64,000 bases of DNA from Homarus americanus (GCF_018991925.1 NW_024753828.1:1182361-1246360); one strand, 5' to 3'; positions 34,219 to 45,003 are shown, counted from the first letter of the stretch. The notes: generated from the letters alone by a model not told the origin. A program made the numbers and translations.

Positions 34219-35198
34219 ATGAGTTTGATATGTGATTACTGCAGGGAGACGTCGGATATGGAGGATGCAGGCCTAACTAATGCAGCGTTTAGGAGGTTAC
34301 TAACTGCCGTAAAGCTTGATGGCTGTTGCTGGTATTGCCCTGGCTGCATAGTCAAGGTGAATGAAGCGATTGCAATCCATAAGGGAACGAGTTCTCTAGG
34401 GACGAAAATAGATGAAGCAGGAGCCCTGCTGGTTGACAAACTGGAGCAAGTTGAGAAAGAGATCCTTGCTAAGACTGAGGAAGTAGCTAATAGAATGGAG
34501 GTGGTTGCTAAGAGGAGTTATGCGGACGTATTAGGAGGGCCACGGGGGGGGGCGGAGAGTAATGCAGAATCAGTACAGGTTCTACAGCAGATTGGGACTC
34601 TGAAAAAGTGTGTCGAAGAAATGAAAATTAACGCACCTACTGTTAGGGGAGAGGAGGAACACCAGGAACGGCTCCAGCGCAGGAACAATGTAATAGTTTT
34701 TGGAGTCCCAGAGAGCCAGGCAGAGGGAACTGTGAGTAAGGAAACACACGACAAGGTGCTGTTTCAAAATATTTGCACAGAGGTTCTGAAGATTCCAACA
34801 ACCCTCAGGATGTGAGGAGACTGGGACAAAAGCAGGGGGCTAAGCCTCGCCCCCTCAGGATCACACTAGGGAGTGAGGAGGAAAAATGGCAAGTTATCCG
34901 GCAGGCAAAAAACTTAGCAAGGAGCGAGGCATTTCGGGATGTATTTATTCACCCAGACCGCACGGTAATGCAGAGGGAACAGCACAAGAAGCTCCTGCTG
35001 GACTTGAAGCAGAAGAGGGAGGAGTCGAGGAGGAACGGGGACAGGTGCACATGGGTTATACTCAGGGGGAGGGTAGTGGAAACAAGTGTGCCGACACAGG
35101 GCCAGGGGGCAGCAGTGCACCCTCCACCCACTCAACCCCCCACCCGGGAGGCGGCACCAGCTCAGCCTACCGGACAGGAGGGAACGAGCGCCGTGTAA
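34219..35198 (+). pseudogene. LINE-A ORF1 (PHD-like finger, coiled coil, RRM-like), one frameshift
   Basis: The ATG at 34219 follows ACAACAACAACC. The first frame (34219-34815) starts MSLICDYCRETSDMEDAG with CCWYCPGC, a PHD-like zinc finger found in ORF1 proteins of many CR1/Jockey LINEs. A heptad-like helix (LVDKLEQVEKEILAKTEEVA) and RRNNVIVFGVPESQAEG, the start of an RRM-like domain, follow. The frame changes near 34790, and 34773-35198 continues with KPRPLRITLGSEEEKWQVIR and a basic helix (LLLDLKQKREESRR). ORF1 proteins bind element RNA. The frameshift likely disables this copy. Confidence 0.75.
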
Positions 35199-38100
35199 AC
35201 AATGACATTTTTAACCACACCCTGCAAAATACAGTGTACTTAGCAAATGCTGCAGCTTCTGAGAATGTGGGTGGAGCGGGTTTATTACTAAGAGCAGAGA
35301 CGTTACCGAGAACAAATTCTGGCTTGAATGTCATGTACACTAATACCGACACGTTCCTTGATAAGAGGGAGGAGTTTGAAACACTACTAAGAGTACACCA
35401 ACCAGATATTGTAGGAGTTGTAGAACTGTTGTACAAGAACAGGAGAATCGACCCAGAGGAATGTGAGTTCAGTATTGCTGGATATGACTCATTTACGAAC
35501 CTAACTCAAGAATCCTGCAGGAGGGGTGTGGTTATCTACGCTAGGCAAGACCTTAGAGCCAGCCAGGCGAGGGTACAGGGAGAGGATGTTTTTGAAGAGT
35601 CCAAGTGGTGTAAAATTAAATTAAAGGGAGGGGACTTACTTATCGTCGGGTGTATCTACAGATCCCCGAACTGTGGCCCACTAAATCAAAGGAACTTAAG
35701 AACCTTAATAAACAATGCGGCGATGCTCAACCCCAGCCACCTCCTTATCATGGGGGACTCTAACTATGGCGACTGGAGAAACGAGTCAACCCCGAATGAC
35801 TTGAATAATCCTGCTACTCTTTTTGTAGAAACTCTGAGAGATAATTTTCTGTTTCAACATGTGAGAGACCCGACACATTACAGAGGGGAGCAAACACCCA
35901 AGCCACTTGACCTCATCATAACAAACGAGGAGGGTATGGTGGCCAAACTGGAACACCTTGCGCCAGTTGGCACCAGTCACCATACAGTGTTGTCATTCAG
36001 ATTTAACTGTTACCTAGTTCAAGATAAGGCCAGGCCAAGGTGCAAATATTACAAGGGAAATTACAATGGGATGAGGGAAGAGATGAGGGGTATCAACTGG
36101 CCTGACTTATTAAGGTACAAGAACGCAGACACTACGCTGAATATCATAACTAGTAAAATGACCCATTTGATCGATAAATATATACCCAAGACTAAACCCA
36201 GTGCTTCTAAGAATACGAGAGGATCACTACACATGAACCATGCGGCGGTCGACAAAATTAAGAAGAAAACCCAGAAATTCAAGACGTGGGTTGGGTCAAA
36301 CGATGAGCAAGACAGGAGGATGTATGCAAGAGCCAGAAACCAAGCAAATATAGAGTGTAGGAGGGCTGAAAAGGAGTTCCAGAGGCTGGTTGCACCCGAG
36401 GTCAAGTCAAACCCAAAGGCGTTTTACCGCTATGAAAAGTCGAAATTGAAAACGCGAGTAGGAGTATCAGACCTGAGGCTTGCAGATGGTAGTTACGCAG
36501 ATTCTGACCAGGATAAAGCTGAGGCATTGAACAGCTTCTTTTCCTCAATGTTCACAAGAGAGGATGCAACTAACCTTCCTGCGTTTGAGGTCAGACGGTT
36601 CGACACAGCACTGACCCACATTGTGTTCACAGAAGAGGGTATTAGAAATAAACTGTCCAGGCTAAAGGTCCATAAGAGTCCCGGACCTGACATGGTGCAT
36701 TCTAGAGTGCTAAGAGAGCTGTGCAACGAGCTTGCAGAGCCCCTGAAGATCCTGTTTTGTAAATGCCTGGATGAACAAATGGTCCCCAGTGAATGGAAAG
36801 TGGCTTATGTGAGTCCTATCTTCAAGAAGGGCGATAGTCACTCCACGAACAACTATAGACCGGTGAGCCTGACCAGCATAATATGTAAAGTACTTGAGAG
36901 TGTTATCAGAGATGCCGCGATAAAACATCTACTACGAAACAACCTTGTAAAAGATTGCCAACACGGTTTTATGCTGGGGCGCTCTTGCTTAACACAATTG
37001 CTCAAAGTATTGGATATTTGGACCCATATTCTGGAACGGGGTGGTAATATCGACAATATTTACCTAGATTTTGGCAAGGCTTTCGACAGTGTACCCCACG
37101 AAAGGCTAAAAATCAAACTGGAAGGGTACGGAATTCGGGGAAATGTCCTAGCGTGGATAGAAGACTTTCTACATGACCGCAAGCAGTGTGTGGTGATTAA
37201 TGACACGAAATCGTCATCTGTACCTGTAACAAGTGGGGTACCACAGGGCAGTGTATTGGGCCCGCTGTTGTTTGTTTGTTTCATAAATGACATGCCTGAC
37301 GTTGTACACTCCTCCATACAAATGTTTGCCGATGATGGCAAGTTATTTCGGGAAATTAAGAACCAAGCGGACTGTGAAGAGCTGCAGAAGGACCTCTGTG
37401 GGCTCCAGGAATGGTCGAAGAAATGGCTGCTGAGATTCAATGTCACGAAGTGTAAGAGGATGCACCTGGGGCGTACCAACGGTAAGGAGGCGTATCATAT
37501 GTCCCAACGGGATGAAGAAAATGCACTAGTTGAGACTGTGTGTGAGAAGGTCCTAGGTGTGTATGTTGACAATGAGCTGAAGTTCTCGGGCCATTGTGAG
37601 AAGAAGGTAAATCAGGCAAATAAATTATTGGGTCTTATAAGAAGGTCGTTCAGATATCTAGACGGTCCGTCCCTCGTAACGATCTTCAGGAGTGAAGTGC
37701 TTCACCATCTGGAGTACTGTCACCCCATCTGGTCCCCGATATATGCTAGGGACTGTCAGTTGGTTGAAAATGTTCAAAGGAGGGCCACCAGACTGGTGCC
37801 TGCACTTCGGCACCTCAGCTACCCTGAGAGATTGGAGCGCCTGAACTTGCCTAGCTTATACTACAGACGGGCAAGGGGGGACCTAGTTGAGGTGTATAAG
37901 CATCTCAGGGGGCACTACTCAGTTGAGTGTCCTTACTTGGAGCTGGCGGACGCTCGCCCCAAAAGGGGTCACAGCTCAAGATTGAAGAAGCCGCAAGTCC
38001 AGAAAACCGTGAGGGCAAACTTTTTCGGAGTGAGGGTTGTAAACTCTTGGAACAATCTACCAGAGAGTATTGTGACGGCACCGAGTGTGAGCTCTTTCAA

Positions 38101-38212
38101 GAGAAGACTTGACCAACACTGGAGCGGGTTCAGGTACATTCAGGAGCCGGTGCATGCCCAGTATTTGCCAACAGTGCGTGACAGAGACGTGATCGATCGC
38201 CCGGGCGGCTAG
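34886..38212 (+). CDS. LINE-A ORF2: AP endonuclease and reverse transcriptase (CR1/Jockey-type)
   Basis: Uninterrupted frame of 1108 codons. The upstream ATG at 34886 overlaps ORF1, and conserved sequence starts near the ATG at 35333. Endonuclease: VMYTNTDTF, VVELLYKN, GCIYRSPN, LLIMGDSNYGDW, PLDLIITNEEG, then GTSHHTVLSF where an SDH is usual. [50 protein letters not shown] and catalytic MFADDGKLF (about residue 811), then the thumb and C-terminus (NSWNNLPESIVTAPSVSSFK). It would nick target DNA and copy LINE RNA there. The only apparent oddity is Asp to His at the endonuclease SDH motif. This is the best preserved LINE in the window. Confidence 0.9.
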   Translation: MASYPAGKKLSKERGISGCIYSPRPHGNAEGTAQEAPAGLEAEEGGVEEERGQVHMGYTQGEGSGNKCADTGPGGSSAPSTHSTPHPGGGTSSAYRTGGNERRVNNDIFNHTLQNTVYLANAAASENVGGAGLLLRAETLPRTNSGLNVMYTNTDTFLDKREEFETLLRVHQPDIVGVVELLYKNRRIDPEECEFSIAGYDSFTNLTQESCRRGVVIYARQDLRASQARVQGEDVFEESKWCKIKLKGGDLLIVGCIYRSPNCGPLNQRNLRTLINNAAMLNPSHLLIMGDSNYGDWRNESTPNDLNNPATLFVETLRDNFLFQHVRDPTHYRGEQTPKPLDLIITNEEGMVAKLEHLAPVGTSHHTVLSFRFNCYLVQDKARPRCKYYKGNYNGMREEMRGINWPDLLRYKNADTTLNIITSKMTHLIDKYIPKTKPSASKNTRGSLHMNHAAVDKIKKKTQKFKTWVGSNDEQDRRMYARARNQANIECRRAEKEFQRLVAPEVKSNPKAFYRYEKSKLKTRVGVSDLRLADGSYADSDQDKAEALNSFFSSMFTREDATNLPAFEVRRFDTALTHIVFTEEGIRNKLSRLKVHKSPGPDMVHSRVLRELCNELAEPLKILFCKCLDEQMVPSEWKVAYVSPIFKKGDSHSTNNYRPVSLTSIICKVLESVIRDAAIKHLLRNNLVKDCQHGFMLGRSCLTQLLKVLDIWTHILERGGNIDNIYLDFGKAFDSVPHERLKIKLEGYGIRGNVLAWIEDFLHDRKQCVVINDTKSSSVPVTSGVPQGSVLGPLLFVCFINDMPDVVHSSIQMFADDGKLFREIKNQADCEELQKDLCGLQEWSKKWLLRFNVTKCKRMHLGRTNGKEAYHMSQRDEENALVETVCEKVLGVYVDNELKFSGHCEKKVNQANKLLGLIRRSFRYLDGPSLVTIFRSEVLHHLEYCHPIWSPIYARDCQLVENVQRRATRLVPALRHLSYPERLERLNLPSLYYRRARGDLVEVYKHLRGHYSVECPYLELADARPKRGHSSRLKKPQVQKTVRANFFGVRVVNSWNNLPESIVTAPSVSSFKRRLDQHWSGFRYIQEPVHAQYLPTVRDRDVIDRPGG

Positions 38213-38319
38213 CGAACCGATCTTTTGGTGAAGAATATAAATGAAAAGAGACGTGACCGATCCCCCAAGCGGCTAACAAGCCGATCAGTGGCGAAGAGGA
38301 TAAAAGTAAAAAAAGTAAT
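38213..38319 (+). other. LINE-A 3' end with duplicated 65-bp tail
   Basis: Two near copies of a block running from GAGACGTGA-CGATC-CCC through GGCTAxCxAxCCGATC to GAAGAxxATAAAxGxAAAA (start about 38186 and 38251). The minus LINE-A copy (57640-57720) has one such block, so this copy has a tail duplication. Confidence 0.55.
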
Positions 38320-38422
38320 GATGGAAATATTCTGCAGAACTGGCATTCCCAAGCAAGTGCTAAGCGACAGAGGTAGTCAGTTTACCTCCACCATGATGGA
38401 GGAAATATTCCGTCTGCTGTCG
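38320..38422 (+). pseudogene. Gypsy element C integrase, core N-part (copy 1)
   Basis: Encodes MEIFCRTGIPKQVLSDRGSQ FTSTMMEEIFRLLS, the integrase segment with the second catalytic Asp (LSDRGSQF). It is cut after the RLLS codons by a 1.86-kb insertion. The remainder is at 40285. Confidence 0.85.
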
Positions 38423-40280
38423 TGTACTGCGCACATCATTGTCATTCCTAAAAACCCATTCAATTCATATTACGTTACATAACATTCAAATCCACCGCGC
38501 TTGTAGAATCTCAGAAAACGGGAAACATTGATGAAGGATAACTCACCTACTCAATGTTACTGAATCATGTGTTGTGTTGGACCCAGGTACGGTTATATAA
38601 TATTAATTGTATGTATTCATAGCATTAAGGAGAACTCGGGGTATCCATAAGATAATTGGGAAAGTCCAGTTGAGCCGGACTAGTGTACTGTAGGACTAAG
38701 TGTGGATCATGGTTTGAAGGTCATACTATTTACGTCTGTGAACGTGTAGCGAACATAACTTCCACAGATATCATATGAAAATACATGAGAACAATGATCT
38801 GGAAAAAGGATAAATGTATCAGAACTATGTGAGGTGTTGGAAGTGACCCAGAAACTATACTTGAAAGGAAATATCTTGTATGCGTCGGGGTGAACTTAAT
38901 ACACCTCGTATCCTCACGTGACATATACCCACGACATGTACAATGATCAGAGAATCTTATGTCTGTGTTCAAATAGTGCAATGTGTGAGAGGAGGATCCC
39001 TAATTACAGTTTTAAGTGAAGTGGATACACCTACGCCATGAACATTCGGCCTTTGTTTTAGGGAGCGTCCTGTGCCCGCCTCGAGTGTGCCGCGTTGATT
39101 TTACCCACGAATTAGCAAACCAGAACCTTACCTTAGTGTGTAATTTAGGTTTAAAATATGTGTTTATGAGGCATGAGTGACAATATACCGAAAAGTGTTC
39201 AGGTGAGAACAGTAAGAAATAAAAGTAAAATTAAAGATTGGAAACTGTAGGCCTACGCTGTGACGAGCGGCGGGGCATTGCCCTCAGTACCCTCCGTTCT
39301 ACCGTCACCTCAGGTCAGTGTCCTATCGGGCTATATCCCGCCCTATAATTAAGGCTTATATAGAAGTTATTACAGTTTAAAGCTTTGCCTGATGTACCAG
39401 TAATAGTAATGTGTCAGGGTGTGTGATAACCGCCCGTCAGGCATTCTTTCTCAGTACCCTCCGTTCTACCGTCACCTCAGGTCCCATGCAGTCGGAGTGC
39501 CTTGCTGCGCGGCAGCCATTATCCCTGTGAGCGTCCCACCAGGTGGTGACTACTCCCAGCTATGCCAATCCACTGTGAACCTGTGGATTCCCAGCACACC
39601 ACTCCAAATGAGTAGTAACAAATAAGGAGACCGTGAGAAACTCCGCGGTCGTCACTGGGAGCGACCTATAATACCAGGCGTAGAAATAGTACTGGTATGT
39701 CTCTTGGTGAAGCCCTCGTCTTTACCCACCGAGGAAGGTGTGCGAACGAGGCGCCTGTTATGTATACCTAAAAATTATAAGGAGTCCCATACCTGCAGGT
39801 GTGGAGTGTAACAGGTGTGTTGAGATGGTGCTACTATGTATGATAACCGACGGTGCTATACTCCAGGTGGAGCAGTCTGATGTGTTAAAGGGTAGTGTAA
39901 GAAGGAATGACCGAGGTAAGGAGGTCACAGATTGTTATGCAGTAAGTATGTGGATGACACGCCATTAATGTAAGACGTCTGGTGCCGAGCGGGGGAACCA
40001 ACATTTTCGTTATTCTTCTGAGGAAGGCCAATTCATTTGTATGTTTTTTACCAGTATGCTTTATAAGGAATAAATTAATTAAGACATGTTATGGTTTCAC
40101 CCTTCTTTCCCCTTATCGATCTGGTCAATGAAAAACCTAACCCAATGCCTAGTCCACTCTGCACGCTACCTAACGAGCTACATGCTGTCCAGAGGGGGTC
40201 TGGTGGCAGCCACCCTCAGAAATTAAGATTAGAGTTAAGTATTTACCCTTAGAATTAGTGACCCCCAGTCTGGCAGTATA
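38423..40280 (+). mobile_element. Insertion inside the element C integrase (LTR-like)
   Basis: 1858 bases between GTCG (38419-38422) and GTCG (40281-40284), which rejoin the integrase reading when removed. Begins TGTACTGCGC and ends GGCAGTATA. It holds a 34-base direct repeat (39283-39316, 39450-39483), GGAATAAATTAATT near 40067 and TGGTGGCAGCC at about 40201, so it looks like an LTR plus primer-binding site and short leader. No coding frame. Confidence 0.55.
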
Positions 40281-40284
40281 GTCG

Positions 40285-40800
40285 GTAAAAGGACTATGCA
40301 CATCACCCTACGACCCGAGTTGCAACGGACTATGCGAGCGATTCAATGGGACGCTAAAGAAAATGCTGAAGAAGATGGCAGCTGAGCAACCAAAGGAATG
40401 GCCTCGCCACGTTGCTCCCTTGCTTTTTGCATATCGCGAGGTTCCGCAGAGTTCCCTTAAGTTTTCCCCATTCGAATTGCTGTACGGGAGAACTGTTCGA
40501 GGACCCTTGCATATATTGCGTGAATTATGGGATGACAAGCAGCCTGACCCAGAAGTAAAGACCACTTACGCCTATGTCATTGACCTCGCTGACCGTCTTC
40601 AAGCTACATGTGAGTTGGCCAAACAAGAGCTCATCAACGCCCAGCACACGATAGGAAAACAAAGCTTCGTCAGTTGAACGTTTGGGACAACTGCCTGGTC
40701 TTACTCCCCACTGTGCAGAACAAACTTCTGGCGCAGTGGAAGGGCCCTTACGACTTTATCCAACGTGTATCTGACTACAATTATATTATGTAAGTAGGAA
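40285..40800 (+). pseudogene. Gypsy element C integrase, core C-part and GPY domain (copy 1)
   Basis: VKGLCTSPYDPSCNGLCERF carries the catalytic Glu. It is followed by NGTLKKMLKKMAAEQPKEWP, LLFAYREVPQSSLKFSPFEL and LYGRTVRGPL. After a stop/shift at 40675, NVWDNCLVLLPTVQNKLLAQ and WKGPYDFIQRVSDYNYII form the GPY/F module. This is a Ty3/gypsy integrase, which inserts the DNA copy into chromosomes. The sequence passes directly, without LTRs, to a reverse transcriptase. Confidence 0.85.
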
Positions 40801-41133
40801 ATCATCGGAAAAGATTTCACAGAATATTATTACCAGCAGGATTATCCATCCTTAGGAATACCTGGATTCCGTGAATGGTCACCTGAACAACAGCAGTACA
40901 GTACCTAGAAACTGTGAGGGGTCACTACTGTCCGGATAACTCCATCATTTGTGCAGCCGCCGTGGTCCCTACCAGTGACGACGAACACGAACTTATCACT
41001 GTACAAGCCCAGCAGATAGAGACAGCTGATAATATAACCCTGGGGACAAATCTCTCTGACCGGGAAAAAGAACGATTTATGACCCTTCTTCGCCGATTTT
41101 CAGATAATTTTTTCGGACAAGCATAAAGTTGGC
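40801..41133 (+). pseudogene. Element C linker between integrase and RT
   Basis: The frame 40914-41126 encodes MRGHYCPDNSIICAAAVVPT and NLSDREKERFMTLLRRFSDN, the kind of segment that directly precedes gypsy RT. It supports physical continuity of IN and RT in one element. Confidence 0.65.
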
Positions 41134-42335
41134 TTGGTTGATGATCATACCATACAATTAATTAGTTCAAAACCTGTACGGGTAAAGCCATACATCATTC
41201 CTCGGAGACTGGTGGAGCCGGTCAAGCAGGAAATTGGACAGATGGAAGCAGCAGGCATAATTGAAAAGTCCTCATCATCGTATTGCAGTCCCCTCGTGGT
41301 AGTCCAGAAGAAAGATGCAGGTGTGAGAATTTGTGGTGATTACCGGAGGGTGAATGCTATCACCAAGGTGGATGCAGAGCCAATGAGTGACCAGAGGGTT
41401 ATATTCTCCAGACTATCCGGCTTAAAAGTATTTTCCAAATTAGATCTAAAAAAAAGTTTTTTTTTTTTCCAAATCCCTCTTCATCCAGACAGCCGACCAA
41501 TCACAGCTTTCAGCAGTTCTCCCTTTTGGCCTCGTTAACAGTCCTGCTCTTTTCAACAGAGCAATGCGGAAGGTCCTGCACAATGTTCGCGGAGTAGAAG
41601 TCTTCATGGATGATATCCTCATTCACACTGCCACAATTGAAGAGCATATCATTATCCTTGCACAAGTTTTTCAGAGGCTTCAAGATTTCAACCTTACCAT
41701 TAAGCCCAGCAAATGGGAGATCGGCCGATAGGCCCACCACGAAAAAGCAAATAAGATCCTCCTTGGGCCTTGCCGGATACTACAGGGATTTCATCCCAAA
41801 CTTCGCAGTGATTGCGCTACCACTCTACGAACTTTTGATAAAACATGCACCAAACAAATTCTAATGGACTTCTCACCACGAAGATTCATTCAAACCTTGA
41901 AAAATCAGATATGTACACAACCAATTCTTCAGTTGCCTAATTTTGATAAACCTTTTATTCTCAGAACAGACGCTTCTCTGGACGGGATCGGAGCTGTACA
42001 GTACTTCTACAAGAAATCGAGGGCGAGGTATATCCGGTGACATACCATAACAAAAATCTAAAGCCTGCAGAGAAGAATTACAGCACGGTTGAAACGGAAT
42101 TACTAGCCATAGTGGAAGGTATAAAGAAATATTATTTTTATTTATGTGATGGAAAATTTTCCATCACATGCCCTTAACAAGCCTCCGCACCTCTAAAAAC
42201 TCAAATGCAAGATTAACACGGTGGGCGTTATACCTCCAACAATTCAATTTCACGATTCGATATATCGGAGGAAGTGCAAATGTCGGAGCTGATCTTCTTT
42301 CTAGACTAATGGTAAAGGATACAGATAATCAGTAG
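41134..42335 (+). pseudogene. Gypsy element C reverse transcriptase and RNase H (copy 1)
   Basis: HTIQLISSKPVRVKPYIIPR, SSYCSPLVVVQKKDAGVRIC, GDYRRVNAITKVDAEP, LDLKKSFFFFQIPLHPD (expanded A/T runs), then after a frameshift at about 41520 PFGLVNSPALFNRAMRKVL and catalytic EVFMDDILIHT, IKPSKWEIGR, LGLAGYYRDFIPNFAV. RNase H: KPFILRTDASLDGIGAVQ, ETELLAIVEGIKKYYFYLCD, and at the end YIGGSANVGADLLSRL. Several frameshifts and stops. Integrase lies upstream, not downstream. Confidence 0.85.
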
Positions 42336-42415
42336 ATGAACCAACGTCGGAAACAGGGCCATAGAATTGTAAACTTTTCCTTTCCTAAAGAAAAAATTAT
42401 TTTCGCAGGGGCGAA

Positions 42416-43572
42416 TGTCATGCCATGACTATGGACCAGCTGGCTAAGGACTTGTTGGCTGGTTCAAGCAGCAATTACCTCACGTCACAGTGCGTCAAAC
42501 CGGGACTAGCCAATGAGTCGGACTCCTGGCTGGCCCAGTCAACACTTGCTGCCGTGAGCTGTGTGTGCTGTGGAGTCCTGCCGTGAGCTGGGTGTGCTGT
42601 GGGAGTCCTGCCGTGAGCTGTGTGTGATCTGAGAGTCCTGCCATGAGCTGTGTGCGCTGTTGAGTCCTGCCGTGAGCTGTGTGTGTTGTGGGAGTCCTGC
42701 CGTGAGCTGTGTGCTGTAGGAGTACTGTCATGAGCCGTGGGAGTCCTGCCATGAGCCGTGTGCTGTGGGAGTACTGCCGTGAGCCGTGTGCTGTGGGAAT
42801 CCTGCCATCAGCCGTGTGCTGTAGGAGTACTGCCGTGGCGTGTTGTGGGAGTGCTGCCATGAGCCGTGTGCTATGGGAGTACTGCCACGAGCCGTGTGCT
42901 GGGGAGTACAGCTGTGAGCCGTGTGCTGTGGAAATCCTGCCGTGAGCCGTGTGCTGTAGGAGTACTGCTGCGAGCCGGGAGTCCTGTTATGAGCCGTGTG
43001 TTGTGGAGTACTGCCGTGAGCCGTGTGCTGTAGAGTACTGCCGTGAGCCGTGTGCTGGGGAATCCTGCCATCGCCGTGTGTGCTGTAGGAGTAATGCCGT
43101 GAGCTATGTGCTGGAGTGCTGCCGTGAACCGTGTGTTGTGGAATCGCCGTGAGCCGTGTTGTGGGAGTAAAGCCGTGCTGTAGCAGTACTGCCGCGAGCC
43201 GTGTGTTGGGAATTTGCCGTGAAAAGGGAATCCTGCCGTGAGCCGTGTGCTATAAGAGTATTGTCGTAAGCCGTGGGCTGTGGGAGTCGAGCCGTGTGCT
43301 GTGGGAATCCTGCCGTGAACCGTGAGCTGTGGTAGTACTGCAGTGAGCCGTGTGCTATGGGAGTCCTGCCGTGAGCTGTGTGCTGTGGTAGTACTGCCGT
43401 GAGCCGTGTGCTGTGGGAGTCCTGCAGTGAGACTAGTGCTGTGGGAGTCCTGCCTTGAACCGTGTGCTGTGGGAGTATTGTCGTGAGTCGTAGGAGAGCT
43501 GCCGTGTGTCATACCAGCGTTGAGTGTTTTAATTATTAAATAGTTAAGTCCACCCTTACACGTTGTTAATAC
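42416..43572 (+). repeat. Element C putative 3' LTR (start) containing a minisatellite
   Basis: Right after a G-rich purine tract (GCAGGGGCGAA) comes TGTCATGCCATGACTATGG, a typical LTR start. The LTR end was not identified; a TRIM LTR begins at 43573. Confidence 0.5.
42540..43500 (+). repeat. Minisatellite of about 30-bp units (copy 1)
   Basis: Around thirty imperfect units of the type GAGCCGTGTGCTGTGGGAGT followed by CCTGCCGT or ACTGCCGT. Frames across it encode THGSRQ-like repeats and are artefacts. Confidence 0.85.
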
Positions 43573-43870
43573 TGTAGTGGATACCTCCCCTACAAACGCT
43601 GTTTGTCGCTGAGTAGCCGACCCCGCGAATTCCCCAGTGTATGCCTCGTGGTCTAGGTCAACCAGCGCCGCCTTACATAAGACTTGACCTCGTGGTGACC
43701 ACTCTCTTTCTACCTACACCAACCAGCAAGCAACACCACCCCCCCTCCTCCTCCTCCTCCTCCTCCTCCTGCCTGGCGGTCCTCGCTCCCGCCGGCGAGC
43801 AACCCACAAGCTGGTCCTCTTCTGAGCACCCTCACCAACCAGCTCTCTCTACATCACGCTTGTAACCATG
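43573..43870 (+). repeat. TRIM LTR, 5' part, cut by CR1 (copy 1)
   Basis: Starts TGTAGTGGATACCTCCCC after ATAC (43569-43572), the left half of a target duplication whose right half is seen in the second copy at 56148. It ends GTAACCATG where the CR1 LINE begins. Confidence 0.8.
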
Positions 43871-44720
43871 TAAAGTTATCGAGGTAGTAGATAATGACGA
43901 AAATTACGATGTTATTTACTTACTGTAGACTTTAGCAAAGCATTTGACAGAGTACCGCATCAGAGGCTTCTGAGACAAATTAAGGCTCATGGTATCGAGG
44001 GGAAAGTTTTAAATTGGATAAAATCATGGCTCACCGATAGACCGTAGAGGGTCAGCATAGATGGTGTTAAATCTGAGTGGGGCCGTGTAACCAGTGGGGT
44101 TCCCCAGGGGTCAGTACTAGGCCCACTCTTGTTCATAATCTACATAAACTATCTAGATAATGGGATCAGCAGTGACATAAGCAAGTTTGCGGATGACACC
44201 AAAATAGGGCGGCAGATTAATTCAGAGCAGGATGCAAATGCATTACAGGAGGATCTAAATAAACTGCAGGGGTGGTCTGAAAAATGGCAAATGAAATTCA
44301 ACACCAGCAAGTGCAGTGTACTTAATATTGGAAGAACAAATACTGATAATGTATACAGCCTTAACAACATCAACCTAGAGAAGTCGACTTGTGAAAGAGA
44401 CATAGGGGTACTTGTAAGCCCGGACCTACGGCCTAGAAAACAGTGCGTTAATGTTCGAAATAAGGCAAACAGAGCATTGGGTTTTATATCTAGAAGTGTA
44501 AGTAACAAGAGTGCAGAGGTCTTATTGCAACTATATCTTGCACTAGTCAGGCCGCACCTCGATTATGCGGTTTAGTTCTGGTGCCCTTATTATAGAATGG
44601 ATATCAATTCACTAGAGTCGGTGCAGCGAAGAATGACAAAAATGATTCCGGGACTTAGAAACCTTCCATATCAGGATAGGTTAAAGAAACTTAACTTGCA
44701 TTCCCTAGAAAGACGAAGAG
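43871..44720 (+). pseudogene. CR1-type LINE, RT C-part, cut by gap (copy 1)
   Basis: DFSKAFDRVPHQRL-like text in shifted frames, [16 protein letters not shown] then FIIYINYLDNGISSD, KFADDTKIGRQIN and NKLQGWSEKWQMKFNTSKCS, the palm and thumb of a CR1-type LINE. The stop at 44573 (DYAV*) is shared with copy 2. It ends at the gap. Confidence 0.85.
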
Positions 44721-44820
44721 NNNNNNNNNNNNNNNNNNNNNNNNNNNNNNNNNNNNNNNNNNNNNNNNNNNNNNNNNNNNNNNNNNNNNNNNNNNNNNNN
44801 NNNNNNNNNNNNNNNNNNNN
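44721..44820. other. Assembly gap, 100 N
   Basis: Exactly 100 N. Confidence 0.99.
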
Positions 44821-45003
44821 AATTCATTTTATAGAGGTTGGTTTCAGTAAGTCAGAAGGATAACGGAGGACTGAGGTGTCGAAGTGATGAAAACGGACTC
44901 CTCAGATGGAGGACTCAAACGAAGCCGAGTTACATGTGGGCTTGAGCGTAATATGAATCATTTGCTTTGGCGCTAACTGACGTGTAAGACCGTGGTCATT
45001 ACA
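44821..45003 (+). repeat. LTR-X end fragment
   Basis: The reverse complement matches 45575-45780 with several short indels. It ends GTGGTCATTACA. Starts at the gap edge. Confidence 0.7.

Noticed and set aside
42540..43500. Possible CRISPR array
   Set aside because: Units are contiguous imperfect minisatellite repeats without unique spacers, no cas genes are present, and the context is eukaryotic.
42495..43512. Minus-strand frames rich in Thr-His-Gly-Ser-Arg-Gln repeats (also 53687-54484)
   Set aside because: They arise from the 30-base minisatellite; no domain, no start context, and the array length differs between the two copies.
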